Made by a program: the position numbers and the translations under genes. The notes under the pieces were generated by a model. That model ran no database searches. It saw nothing but the letters and a program-made list of their open reading frames with translations, and was not told the origin of the DNA. Below, one piece after another: positions 1-8,251 of a stretch of 64,000 nucleotides of DNA. The stretch is from TMED27 sp964350695. GTDB taxonomy: Bacteria; Pseudomonadota; Alphaproteobacteria; Micavibrionales; Micavibrionaceae. The DNA lies in NCBI GenBank assembly GCA_964350695.1, contig CAYGKM010000001.1:62001-126000 (forward strand), read 5' to 3'. How positions within the stretch are numbered: the stretch's first letter is position 1; every line of letters begins with the position of its first letter.

Positions 1-1
1 C

Positions 2-967
2 GAAGTCAGCGACGAAAAACTCGCCAGTAAACGCTATGTCGGCACATATAAGATCAGATTTAAAGATCGGGATATTAAACGCTATTTTGCAAAATCAGGC
101 TCTGAAGTTACGGATATCGCAGGGGGGCGGACGTTGATTCTGCCGTTTGAACAAAGCAACGGCCAAAGCCTTTTATGGTCGCCGCAAAATCAATGGATGC
201 AAGCTTGGAACCGTGCAGAGGGCTTGAACGGCGTTGTGCCGATTGTTGTGCCGATAGGCGATCTTTCCGATGTGCAGGATATCAGAGATGACGAAGCGCT
301 GATCTACAACCCGCGCAAGCTCGCGGAAATGCTGCGTCGTTACGATGCTAAAGAAGCTGTTGTGGCTATCGCCCAAGAACAACCTGACGGGTCTATAAAC
401 ATCGAGCTGTACCGCACAGATCGCAACCGCCCGGAATTTGTTCACCAGATCACGCAGGCCGCGATTAACGGGCAGGGCGAGCAAATGCTCTATACCCTCG
501 CAGCGGCCAAAGTCAAAGCGGCCTTAAGCGAAGACTGGAAGCGTAAAGTTGCCGTAAAACCCGCCGACCGAGGCGCAGGCATTCTTCATGCGCGTGTGCA
601 ATTCGGCTCTTTGAGCGAGTGGACGCAAATTCAGCGCGGTCTGCAGCGCATCAGCGCCATAAACGACGTTTCCGTCAAGGCTGTCTCTCCGCGTGAAGCC
701 TATATCGAGCTTCGCTATGACGGGCAGATGGAGCGCCTTCAACTTGCGCTCCAGCAAGCGGGTCTTACATTGGGCGCGCCGCGCTATTTGAACGCCAATA
801 CAGCGCAGCGAGGATTGCTGCCTGATACATCCGCCGCGCCGCCTGTTTATGATTTAATCTATAGCACCTCCGCGCCGACACCCGCCGTGGGCTCAGGCTA
901 CCAAAACGCCGCGCCAGACGGGCTGTTAAGTCCCAGAGGCAGCCAAGATTATAACGCGCAGTTTTAG
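2..967 (+). CDS. DUF2066 domain protein, 5'-truncated by window edge
   Basis: The frame is open from base 2, so the gene starts outside the window and 321 residues are visible. The TTG at 134 is only an internal codon. The region around GGRTLILPFEQ and the following alpha/beta stretch (IVVPIGDLSDVQDI, then a second half with ISAINDVSVKAVSPREAYIELRY) fits the DUF2066 family, whose biochemical role is unknown. The last 60 residues are Pro/Ala/Gly-rich and look disordered. It is followed after 10 bases by a PerM-like permease and then hdaA, an order I recall as common in alphaproteobacteria. A signal peptide would lie in the missing part. Family assignment is fairly confident; function is not known. 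Confidence 0.75.
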   Translation, partial: EVSDEKLASKRYVGTYKIRFKDRDIKRYFAKSGSEVTDIAGGRTLILPFEQSNGQSLLWSPQNQWMQAWNRAEGLNGVVPIVVPIGDLSDVQDIRDDEALIYNPRKLAEMLRRYDAKEAVVAIAQEQPDGSINIELYRTDRNRPEFVHQITQAAINGQGEQMLYTLAAAKVKAALSEDWKRKVAVKPADRGAGILHARVQFGSLSEWTQIQRGLQRISAINDVSVKAVSPREAYIELRYDGQMERLQLALQQAGLTLGAPRYLNANTAQRGLLPDTSAAPPVYDLIYSTSAPTPAVGSGYQNAAPDGLLSPRGSQDYNAQF

Positions 968-977
968 GAGGGATAAG

Positions 978-2084
978 ATGACCATTCGCAGCCACGCTTT
1001 TTTCTGGTCTTTGTCCTTTTTGGGCTTTATCGGCTTTGTGTATCTGTTCAAGGGCATTCTCATGCCGTTTGTCTTGGGGTTCGCGGTCGCATATCTTCTA
1101 AATCCGCTTGTGAATGCTTTTGGTAAGATCGGCGTTAATCGCGGCATCTCCGCGCTTTTAATCCTCGGCACGTTCTTGATCATCCTGTTCACAGCCATCG
1201 GCTTGCTGACGCCGCTTGTCTATAAACAAAGCCAGCAATTCGCCGATGATGTTCCCGGATATGCGGAAAGTTTAAGCGGATATATCGAGCCTGTAGTTCA
1301 GCGCGCCTCGATCCTTATAGGCGAGGACAATGCACAGCATATAAAAGATTCCATGAAGGGTCAATCGGGCAGCGCGGGCGAGATAGCCAAAAAAATCATC
1401 TCAGGGATAGCCGCTGGCGGGCAGGCCATCTTCGATACAATTTCTGTCCTTGTCTTGATGCCGATCGTAGCCTATTTCACGATGAAGGAATGGGTGCGTA
1501 TAACGCAATGGGCGAGGGAGCTCATGCCGCGAGACTATAAGGACACAATTTTGGATCTGCTTTCAAAGATAGATAAAAAAATATCCGGCTTTGTGCGCGG
1601 GCAGATCAGCGTCGCCGTTATCCTCGGTATATCCTACGCCATCGCCCTCACAATTGCGGGGCTGAAATATGGCTTCTTGATCGGGCTGCTTGCAGGGTTG
1701 ATCTCGATCATCCCGATGGTCGGCTCAACCGTGGGGTTGATCGTCAGCGTCGCCGTGGCCTGGTTCCAAGCCGGTGAGTGGTCATATGTCGCCATCATCG
1801 CTGCAATCTTCCTGTTCGGGCAACTCATCGAGGGCAACGTCCTCAGCCCGAAAATTATAGGCGAGAATGTCGGTATGCACCCGCTTTGGGTGTTTTTCGC
1901 GCTGATGGCGGGCGGCAGCTTGTTTGGCGTGCTGGGAATGCTGATCGCCGTGCCCATGGCGGCAGTGGCGGGCGTGCTTCTGGCTTTCGCAATCGCGCAA
2001 TATAAGCTCAGCCCGTATTATAATGGTACGCATAAGCCAGCGTCAAGAGATACAAAGTCGAAAAAGGCTACAAGCAAATCATGA
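978..2084 (+). CDS. AI-2E family (PerM-like) transporter
   Basis: The 368-residue protein is an integral membrane protein with about seven or eight hydrophobic segments. It has the family layout: two N-terminal helices (FIGFVYLFKGILMPFVLGFA), a long soluble loop at roughly residues 80-150, and a C-terminal bundle rich in Gly/Ile with GLISIIPMVGS and a PLWVFFALMAGG stretch. Members include E. coli PerM and TqsA. Substrates are mostly unproven, so an autoinducer should not be assumed. An AGGAGGG-type ribosome site (GGAGGG at 967-972) precedes the ATG. Its end overlaps the hdaA start by four bases (ATGA), which suggests translational coupling. The last 20 residues are basic and Ser/Thr-rich. Confidence 0.85.
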   Translation: MTIRSHAFFWSLSFLGFIGFVYLFKGILMPFVLGFAVAYLLNPLVNAFGKIGVNRGISALLILGTFLIILFTAIGLLTPLVYKQSQQFADDVPGYAESLSGYIEPVVQRASILIGEDNAQHIKDSMKGQSGSAGEIAKKIISGIAAGGQAIFDTISVLVLMPIVAYFTMKEWVRITQWARELMPRDYKDTILDLLSKIDKKISGFVRGQISVAVILGISYAIALTIAGLKYGFLIGLLAGLISIIPMVGSTVGLIVSVAVAWFQAGEWSYVAIIAAIFLFGQLIEGNVLSPKIIGENVGMHPLWVFFALMAGGSLFGVLGMLIAVPMAAVAGVLLAFAIAQYKLSPYYNGTHKPASRDTKSKKATSKS

Positions 2085-2767
2085 AAAACGCGCAGCAAAT
2101 CCCGCTTAACCTATCGGGGCGCACAGCTTTGGGGCGCGAGGATTTCCTCATCGGCCCGGGAAATGCGGATGCCGTCGCATGGATTGACCGCTGGCCTGCA
2201 TGGCCTGCACCGCTGCTCGTTATCTCCGGCCCCGCCGCCAGCGGAAAAAGCCATCTCGCGGCTGTATGGCGCGAGCTTACAAAGGCCGAAGCCATTCCTC
2301 CTGAAATGCTGATCTCCCGCAGCGCCGAAGCCATCGCCGCCGCAGGGCAAAGCATCGTCATTGATAACGTCGATCTTTGGATCGGCACGGAAGAAGCGGA
2401 AACCACGCTGTTTCACCTTTATAATATCTTCAAAGAAGAAAAGCGCAGCTTCCTTGTCACCTCTCGCATGACCCCGACCCAGAGCGATTTCGTGATCCCC
2501 GATCTCGCCTCGCGCTTTCGCGCCGCCCCCACCGCGACAATCAAGCCGCCGGATGATATGCTGCTTGGCTCCGTGCTGATAAAACTCTTCGCGGATCGCC
2601 AACTTTCAATTTCAAATGATGTAATTAAATATATTCTACCGCGCATGGAACGCTCGTTTGTCGCGGCAAGAGACATTGTTGAGCTTGCCGATAAAAAAGC
2701 CCTGTCACAAAAGCGCGCCATCTCGATTCCGCTCATCCGCGATGTTTTCCTGGAGATGCAGGATTAA
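2081..2767 (+). CDS. hdaA: DnaA-related regulator HdaA
   Basis: The 228-residue AAA+ protein has a Walker A motif, GPAASGKS, near residues 50-57 and a Walker B-like VIDNVDLW near 96-103. It is the length of Hda/HdaA and lacks the DnaA DNA-binding domain IV. Residues 6-11 (QIPLNL) fit the sliding-clamp binding motif of Hda. With the clamp, Hda proteins stimulate DnaA-ATP hydrolysis and so limit re-initiation; in Caulobacter this activity is HdaA. The gene overlaps the upstream permease gene by four bases. DnaA domain III-like features (SRMTP, LASRFRAAPTATIKPPDD) support the call over an unrelated ATPase. Confidence 0.85.
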   Translation: MKNAQQIPLNLSGRTALGREDFLIGPGNADAVAWIDRWPAWPAPLLVISGPAASGKSHLAAVWRELTKAEAIPPEMLISRSAEAIAAAGQSIVIDNVDLWIGTEEAETTLFHLYNIFKEEKRSFLVTSRMTPTQSDFVIPDLASRFRAAPTATIKPPDDMLLGSVLIKLFADRQLSISNDVIKYILPRMERSFVAARDIVELADKKALSQKRAISIPLIRDVFLEMQD

Positions 2768-2778
2768 GAATAAGCTTT

Positions 2779-2880
2779 TAGCCGTTTTCTTTTGATTTTC
2801 GACTAGGCATGAGGAGCGCCGTGTAGATTTTCTACTCCAGCGACGAATAACAACGTTCGAAAATCAAAGGGAGGCGGCTA
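2779..2880. repeat. Long nested palindrome between hdaA and sixA
   Basis: Arms 2779-2802 and 2857-2880 pair over 24 bases: 20 Watson-Crick pairs and four G-U pairs on the plus-strand transcript. The inner 12 bases (TTTGATTTTCGA and its exact complement) are perfect. The 54-base interior holds a second hairpin, GTAGA-TTT-TCTAC, at 2823-2835. The right arm covers the last codons and stop of sixA. It lies between converging genes, so it could end transcription from both sides, although there is no clear U-tract. The nested form looks more like a dispersed repeat or a structured RNA than a simple terminator. Confidence 0.6.
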
Positions 2881-3423
2881 CATCCACCGCGTAGGGCGGG
2901 CAGGGGCGTTGTAATCCATCGGCGAAACAAGAGCCTCTAAAACGCATTCATCAGGATTAATATCCCCCCATGAATCAATCGGTGCATTGATAACGCTCAA
3001 AGAGGCGGGCTGATATCCTTGCGATAAACGCTCTAAAACCGCATTTTGCCCTTTCGCAGATAAAAATCCCGCTAGCTCGTAAATCGTAGGGTTATGCCCG
3101 ACCAGAAGTAACGAACCGTGATCGTCATTCGTGTTTTGAATCATCGTGAAATAATCGGCCTTGTGCCCTTCATAAACCTTATCGGAAAATCCGGTCTTGC
3201 CCGTGAAATCCTCGCCAAAGCCGTCGCTCACAACCTTTAAAGTCTCGCGGGTTCTCACCGCCGCCGAACATACAACCACCTCCGGCGCATAAAACTTGGA
3301 AGCCATGAATTTGCCGAGCGCCCGCGCATCATCCAAGCCCTTCGGGCTTAAATGCCGATCAAAGTCGCGCCCCCCTTCAGCAGGAAGCGCTTGAGCATGG
3401 CGGAGCAAATAAATTCGTTTCAT
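2878..3423 (-). CDS. sixA: SixA-type phosphohistidine phosphatase
   Basis: The 181-residue protein belongs to the histidine phosphatase superfamily. It begins with YLLRHAQA, the RHG-type catalytic motif (His near residue 9), and has a second conserved His in LLLVGHNPTIYELAGF. The Arg in VVCSAAVRTRETL is the expected phosphate ligand. SixA enzymes dephosphorylate phosphohistidine on Hpt-type proteins or on the nitrogen phosphotransfer system. The target here is unknown, although an Hpt-containing kinase lies elsewhere in the window. It is just downstream of rnd (12 bases), probably co-transcribed. It is longer than E. coli SixA (161 residues). Confidence 0.8.
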   Translation of the reverse strand: MKRIYLLRHAQALPAEGGRDFDRHLSPKGLDDARALGKFMASKFYAPEVVVCSAAVRTRETLKVVSDGFGEDFTGKTGFSDKVYEGHKADYFTMIQNTNDDHGSLLLVGHNPTIYELAGFLSAKGQNAVLERLSQGYQPASLSVINAPIDSWGDINPDECVLEALVSPMDYNAPARPTRWM

Positions 3424-3435
3424 ATATGATGGGCC

Positions 3436-4584
3436 TTAGATTTTGAATTTCTCGATTTTAGACCCTTTAAGGCCAATCGCCAACTGCCCTTTTTTCAGCG
3501 CAAGCGCGTCTTTGCCGAAAAGCTCATACCGCCACCCCTTAAGGGCAGGGACATTGGCATCATCACTCATGGCCAGAGCTTCAAGATCATCGCTGGAGGC
3601 GATCAATTTCGTCGCCACGCCCGATTGCGCGGCCTCAATCTTCAAAAGCAGTTTCAAAATATCAAGCGTCGCCGACACCGATGGCGGCATGGGTTTCTTC
3701 TTTTCCACCTTCGGCCAATCCTTCGGATCGCTTTCTATCGCGGTTTTAATAACATCCAGAAGCTCTCTGCCCATCGGGCGGTCTTCAATATCTTTCGGGA
3801 TGTTGCGGATGTTTTTAAGCTGCTTCATTTGCGTCGGCATCTGCCCCGCAATATCCGCCAAAGTTTCATCGCGCAAAACCCAACTCTTCGGCAAGTCGCG
3901 TTTTTGCGCGCGCTTTTCGCGCCACGCCGCCAATTCACGCAGCACAGCCAGATTCTTCGGCTTAGGGGATTTAATCTTCACCCTGCGCCATGTTTCATAC
4001 GGATCAACATTGTAGGTTTCGGGGTCGTTCAAAACCTCTTCTTCCTGAAAAACCCAAGACGTGCGCCCTTGCGCTTCCAGCTTTTGCTCAAGATGTTTAT
4101 AGATATCAATCAAATGCGTGACATCACCAAGTGCATAATTGAGCTGTTTTTCGGAAAGCGGACGGCGCGACCAATCGGTAAACTGCGAGCTTTTATCAAT
4201 CTGCACCTGCACGATATTGCGCACCAGGCTCTCATATCCGACTGAGTCGCCATACCCGCAGACCATCGCGGCAATCTGCGTGTCAAAAATCGGGGTCACA
4301 ACCTGATTGGTGAGATTGTAAAAAATCTCTAAATCCTGCCGCCCCGCATGAAAAACTTTCAGGATATTCTCATCAAGCAGCAAATTATAAACAGGCGCAA
4401 GATCAAGCCCCTCAACAAGCGGATCAATCGCCGCCGCCTTACCGTCAGGCCCGCTCATCTGGATCAGGCAGAGTTTGGGGAAATATGTTTTTTCGCGCAA
4501 AAACTCGGTGTCTACCGTGATGAATTTGCATGATTTAAGAGAGTCGCAAAACGCGTCTAGGGTCTTTTGTTCTGTAATAAGCAT
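3436..4584 (-). CDS. rnd: Ribonuclease D
   Basis: The 382-residue protein is a 3'-to-5' exonuclease of the DEDD family that trims tRNA precursors. The acidic motifs are visible: FITVDTEFLREKTYF near residue 25 (Exo I), FHAGRQDLEIFYN near 89 (Exo II) and LNYALGDVTHLIDIY near 155 (Exo III, DEDDy type). An HRDC domain follows (LAVLRELAAWREKRAQKRD and QLKNIRNIP), with a second HRDC-like region towards the C-terminus. Length and domain order match bacterial RNase D. It is divergent from aspS across a 101-base gap and probably shares a transcript with sixA. Confidence 0.92.
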   Translation of the reverse strand: MLITEQKTLDAFCDSLKSCKFITVDTEFLREKTYFPKLCLIQMSGPDGKAAAIDPLVEGLDLAPVYNLLLDENILKVFHAGRQDLEIFYNLTNQVVTPIFDTQIAAMVCGYGDSVGYESLVRNIVQVQIDKSSQFTDWSRRPLSEKQLNYALGDVTHLIDIYKHLEQKLEAQGRTSWVFQEEEVLNDPETYNVDPYETWRRVKIKSPKPKNLAVLRELAAWREKRAQKRDLPKSWVLRDETLADIAGQMPTQMKQLKNIRNIPKDIEDRPMGRELLDVIKTAIESDPKDWPKVEKKKPMPPSVSATLDILKLLLKIEAAQSGVATKLIASSDDLEALAMSDDANVPALKGWRYELFGKDALALKKGQLAIGLKGSKIEKFKI

Positions 4585-4610
4585 CCACTGTATTTATACT
4601 CCTTTACAAA

Positions 4611-4655
4611 AAATGCAAGAAACCCTTTGCGTCTTTGCGCTCGTGAGGGTAAAAA
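4611..4655. repeat. Possible degenerate extragenic repeat upstream of aspS
   Basis: The rnd-aspS gap contains CTTTGCGTCTTTGCGCTCGTG within short ACCCT/AGGGT inverted ends at about 4626-4654. Tandem CTTTGCG-type wording resembles extragenic repeats found in many genomes, and loosely resembles the CACAAAG-rich element at 20097-20168. This rests on appearance only. An AAGGA ribosome site for aspS follows at 4672-4676. Confidence 0.25.
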
Positions 4656-4685
4656 ATCATCCTGTAACCTAAGGATTTAAAGACT

Positions 4686-6509
4686 ATGCACCCATTCAGA
4701 ACACATACTTGCGCCGCTCTTAACAAAGACCATGTCGGCCAAACCGTTAAGCTTTCAGGCTGGATCCACAAAATCCGCGACCATGGCGGGGTGCTGTTCA
4801 TTGATTTGCGTGACACATATGGTTTGACGCAATGCGTTGTGGATGAAGGCTCGCCGCTCCTTGCGGAAGTCGAAAAATGGCGCAACGAAAGCGTTGTGAC
4901 TATTACGGGCACAGTCAAAGCCCGCACTGCCGAAACCGTGAACGCGAAAATGAAAACTGGCGAGATCGAAGTTTTCATCGAGGTCGCCGACCTTCAGGGC
5001 GCGGCGGATGTCATCCCTTTCCAAGTTGCAGATGAAGATCAGGCGGGTGAGGAAATTCGCCTCCGCCACCGTTATATCGATCTGCGCCGTGAAAAAATGC
5101 AGAAAAACATTCGCCTGCGTAACAACGTCATCGCCGGCATTCGCAAAAAAATGTGGGACAAGGACTTCCAAGAATTCCAAACCCCGATCCTGACGGCAAG
5201 CTCGCCCGAAGGCGCGCGCGACTATCTCGTACCCTCACGCCTGCATCCGGGGAAATTCTATGCGCTCCCCCAAGCGCCGCAGCAATTCAAACAGCTTTTG
5301 ATGATGTCGGGCTTTGATAAATATTTCCAGATCGCGCCCTGTTTCCGTGATGAAGACGGACGCGCCGATCGCTTGGCGGAGTTCTATCAGCTCGATGTCG
5401 AGATGAGCTTCGTAACCCAGCAAGACGTGCATGACACAATCCAGCCCGTGATTGAGGCTGTGTTTAAAGAAAACGCGGACTTTACGGGTGAAAAGCGCGA
5501 AGTGATATGGTGCGACAGCCTGCCTTACAAAGAAGCGATGCTAAAATATGGCTCTGATAAGCCGGATCTGCGCAACCCGCTTGAAATCGTGGATGTGACC
5601 GAAGTCTTCGCCCGCGATGATGTGGAATTCAAAGCGTTCAAAGGCACAATCGAAAAAGGCGGCGTTGTCCGCGCCGTGCGCGCCCCGAATGTCGCCGACC
5701 AGCCGCGCAGCTTCTTCGATAAGCTAAACTCTTGGGCGCAAAGCGAAGGCGCACCTGGCCTTGGATATGTAGTGTTCAAAGATGGCGAAGGCGCTGGGCC
5801 CATTGCGAAATTCATCCCTGACGCCGCGCAAACCGCGCTTCGCGAAATTGCAGGGCTTGAGGAGGGCGATGCCATCTTCTTTGTATGTAACCAAGAAGCC
5901 GAAGCTGCAAAATTCGCAGGGCGCGCCCGCGACGCAATTTGTGATGCGCTCCCCGAAGGCCATGCCTTCGCGCGTGAAAGCGGCGTATATAAATTCTGCT
6001 GGATCGTGGACTTCCCGATGTATGAATTCGACGAGGCCGCGCAGAAAATTGATTTCTCGCACAACCCGTTCTCTATGCCCCAAGGCGGTATGGATGATCT
6101 TGAAAATAAAGATCCGCTCGATATCTACGCATTCCAGTATGACTGCGTGTGTAACGGTTTTGAGCTGGCCTCCGGCGCGATCCGTAACCACAAACCTGAA
6201 ATCATGGAAAAAGCCTTCGGCCTTGCCGGATACGGCAAAGAGGTGCTCGAAGCTGAGTTTGGTGGCATGTTGAACGCTATGCGCTACGGCGCGCCGCCGC
6301 ACGGCGGGCTGGCCTTCGGGATTGACCGCATCATCATGCTTCTGGCCGATGAGCCGAACTTGCGCGAGGTCTATGCCTTCGTCATGAACGGTCAGTACGA
6401 AGATCAAATGATGGCTGCGCCTTCACCCGTGCGTGAAGACCAGCTTAAAGATTTGCATCTGAAGTTGAATTTGCCGAAAAAAGCCGTGACGAGCGAAGAA
6501 GCCGCTTAA
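4686..6509 (+). CDS. aspS: Aspartyl-tRNA synthetase
   Basis: The 607-residue class II synthetase charges tRNA with aspartate. The N-terminal OB-fold anticodon-binding domain (roughly 1-110) includes GWIHKIRDHGGVLFIDLRD. Class II motif 2 (FRDEDGRADRLAEFYQLDVE) and motif 3 (GLAFGIDRIIMLL) are present. The bacterial GAD insert lies between about 300 and 410. Its full-length bacterial type, not the short archaeal type, is clear. In bacteria that use GatCAB such enzymes may also charge tRNA-Asn; that cannot be decided here. The start follows an AAGGA site ten bases upstream. The stop shares TTAA with the stop of the convergent next gene. Confidence 0.95.
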   Translation: MHPFRTHTCAALNKDHVGQTVKLSGWIHKIRDHGGVLFIDLRDTYGLTQCVVDEGSPLLAEVEKWRNESVVTITGTVKARTAETVNAKMKTGEIEVFIEVADLQGAADVIPFQVADEDQAGEEIRLRHRYIDLRREKMQKNIRLRNNVIAGIRKKMWDKDFQEFQTPILTASSPEGARDYLVPSRLHPGKFYALPQAPQQFKQLLMMSGFDKYFQIAPCFRDEDGRADRLAEFYQLDVEMSFVTQQDVHDTIQPVIEAVFKENADFTGEKREVIWCDSLPYKEAMLKYGSDKPDLRNPLEIVDVTEVFARDDVEFKAFKGTIEKGGVVRAVRAPNVADQPRSFFDKLNSWAQSEGAPGLGYVVFKDGEGAGPIAKFIPDAAQTALREIAGLEEGDAIFFVCNQEAEAAKFAGRARDAICDALPEGHAFARESGVYKFCWIVDFPMYEFDEAAQKIDFSHNPFSMPQGGMDDLENKDPLDIYAFQYDCVCNGFELASGAIRNHKPEIMEKAFGLAGYGKEVLEAEFGGMLNAMRYGAPPHGGLAFGIDRIIMLLADEPNLREVYAFVMNGQYEDQMMAAPSPVREDQLKDLHLKLNLPKKAVTSEEAA

Positions 6510-7267
6510 GCGACATCCGGCTTGGGTTTAGCGCCCTGTGCACTGGCCTGCGGCTCATCTTCGTCATCATAGTACTCAAACGCATCGTCTTCATCCAAAT
6601 CCGCGTCTGCCTCGGCAGGCGGCGGCATGTCGACAACATTCGGCCCGCTTGATGATGAAGTCGGTTTGTTCTTCCGCTTTGTTGAATGCGCAGAGGTCGT
6701 ATCAAGGCCGTCCGCTTCCATTGAAAATTTATTTCTCTTGTTCCGCATTCTTAATGTGTCAATGAAATCTGTGAAACGATAGCTAAAGCCCTTAAGCTCG
6801 CGATCAACGTCTTTAATATCTTCCTCGCTGCTCATGCTGCGGCGCTGATCATCAATTTCATTCAACTCCTTTTTGAACTCTTTAAAATGTTTTTCATCGC
6901 GATCAAGCTGCGCAATTTCTTTGATAATTTCAGGCGTGGGGTCTTTGCCCATCAAGCGATCTTTTTGACTGCGGATTTCACCGATTTTCTTATTAATAAC
7001 ATCCATGAAGTCATTAATCTCAATGCCCATTTCAAAAGAGCGCCCCATAAGCGCCGCCCAAAGTCTTTCATAAGCCTCTCGAGTTTTTTTATCGATCTCC
7101 TCTTTTGTCAAAAAGTTCGCGGGCAGCGCATACGCGCCTGCCATAAGCCCTGAATCCAAGCCTTGTGCAGTTAAGATTCGCAGTTGCTGTAACGTAAAGT
7201 GCACCTCCCGAATGCTGCCGTCTTGCGGTGTTAGAGAAGGGACGATGTTCAAAACACGTGAGTTCAT
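6506..7267 (-). CDS. Unknown protein with acidic C-terminal tail
   Basis: I do not recognise this 253-residue protein. The first 80 residues look folded (FTLQQLRILTAQGLDSGLMAGAYALP). Residues about 60-165 are helical and highly charged, likely coiled-coil (EIAQLDRDEKHFKEFKKELNE). Residues 185-253 are low complexity, with an acidic patch (ADADLDEDDAFEYYDDEDE) and a Pro/Ser-rich stretch. There is no signal peptide or membrane segment, so it should be cytoplasmic. An AAGGA site lies six bases before the ATG. It converges on aspS with a 4-base overlap. The acidic tail and helical core would suit a protein- or RNA-binding role, but this is only inference. Confidence 0.65.
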   Translation of the reverse strand: MNSRVLNIVPSLTPQDGSIREVHFTLQQLRILTAQGLDSGLMAGAYALPANFLTKEEIDKKTREAYERLWAALMGRSFEMGIEINDFMDVINKKIGEIRSQKDRLMGKDPTPEIIKEIAQLDRDEKHFKEFKKELNEIDDQRRSMSSEEDIKDVDRELKGFSYRFTDFIDTLRMRNKRNKFSMEADGLDTTSAHSTKRKNKPTSSSSGPNVVDMPPPAEADADLDEDDAFEYYDDEDEPQASAQGAKPKPDVA

Positions 7268-7351
7268 ATCATTTCCTTATTGAGTGTTATGTAAGATACC
7301 GCATTTTAAGGATTTTTGCAAAATTTTACAGGGCCGGTGCGTTCAAAAGAT

Positions 7352-7386
7352 AAGCCCGGCTCTCGATTGGATGAGAGGCCGGGCTT
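7352..7386 (-). terminator. Hairpin downstream of degenerate GGDEF gene
   Basis: Arms AAGCCCGGCTCTC (7352-7364) and 7373-7386 pair with a single bulged G around an 8-base loop. On the minus strand the hairpin is followed by ATCTTTTG, a short U-tract. It lies 68 bases beyond the end of the minus-strand gene at 7454 and so could end its transcript. The plus-strand side has only TTT. Confidence 0.5.
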
Positions 7387-7395
7387 TGGGGGTTC

Positions 7396-7438
7396 GCTTG
7401 CCGCTTAAGGGTTGGGGTACAGGGCTAGGGCGGCAAGC
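7396..7438. repeat. 9-bp perfect inverted repeat beside the terminator hairpin
   Basis: GCTTGCCGC at 7396-7404 and GCGGCAAGC at 7430-7438 are exact inverted copies separated by 25 bases. This sits 9 bases from the terminator-like hairpin, so two stem-loops stand in tandem in the 186-base gap. No U-tract follows either side. It could be part of the 3' untranslated region of the GGDEF gene or of a small RNA. Confidence 0.4.
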
Positions 7439-7453
7439 TTTAGGGATTAAGGT

Positions 7454-8251
7454 TTAACTTCGTGCGGCGCTCCTGTTGCGTTTCAGGTCATCACTCGCAG
7501 TTTTAAAAACATCTTCGGCCTTATCGCCCTTGGTATAGCTTTTCAGGCCAAGGCTTAAAGACAGGTGAAGTTCATCGCCGCCCCAAATCAAGGACAGCCT
7601 GTTCAGGCGCAGCGCCATATTCTGCAGGCGGTGCAGGGCATCGGCCATATGCGTGTTCGAAAACAGCAATACAAACTCATCATCATTAATATGCGCCGCC
7701 CAATCCATCGGGCGAATTTCGTTCTCCATTGCCTTGGCGACCAAGGCCAAGGTTTTATCCGCGGCGTCTTGCCCGTATGTGCTTTGAATGCTCTCGAAGT
7801 TCTCAAGGCAGAACATCACCACCAAGCCGCCGTCATTATGCCCGCGATTGGTGCGCGCAACTTCGGCGATCAAGGCCTTCTTAAACCCGCGGCTGTTTAG
7901 AAATCCCGTAACGGGGTCAATGCCCCAAAGGTCTTGCAGCGTTTCGATGCGGCGATCCTTTTCCAGCAAAGAGGCCTCGGCCGTCTTCAAAACCGCGTCT
8001 GCTTCTTCCAAAACACCTATCGTTTGGGTGAGGGAATCTTTAAGCGCGCTATGGGCGTTTTCATTTTTCGACAAAACATCAAAGATATCATGCGTTCCGT
8101 CCAGAAAATTAACATCTCTGGTCAGCTCGATTTTTGCCATACGGATTTTTTGCTTAACGCGGCGCGAGCTTTCATCAAGTGGCTGCTTTCTAAAAAGCAG
8201 GCCCTTCGCAAGCTGAGGCAAATATTTGCTTTGCATCATATCACTGGTCAT
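7454..8251 (-). CDS. Degenerate GGDEF protein with conserved I-site
   Basis: The 265-residue protein has a helical N-terminal region (about 30-108) and a GGDEF-family domain at about 112-262 that opens with IDPVTGFLNSRGF. The signature loop is NDDEF (189-193) instead of GG(D/E)EF, and the metal-binding region is also altered (CLENFESI). Diguanylate cyclase activity is therefore unlikely. The inhibitory-site motif RxxD is intact (RPMD, 180-183), five residues before the loop as in active enzymes. Inactive GGDEF domains with an intact I-site, such as Caulobacter PopA, act as c-di-GMP receptors. No signal peptide or membrane helix is seen. It lies divergent from the EipB-divK-pleD group. Confidence 0.8.
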   Translation of the reverse strand: MTSDMMQSKYLPQLAKGLLFRKQPLDESSRRVKQKIRMAKIELTRDVNFLDGTHDIFDVLSKNENAHSALKDSLTQTIGVLEEADAVLKTAEASLLEKDRRIETLQDLWGIDPVTGFLNSRGFKKALIAEVARTNRGHNDGGLVVMFCLENFESIQSTYGQDAADKTLALVAKAMENEIRPMDWAAHINDDEFVLLFSNTHMADALHRLQNMALRLNRLSLIWGGDELHLSLSLGLKSYTKGDKAEDVFKTASDDLKRNRSAARS

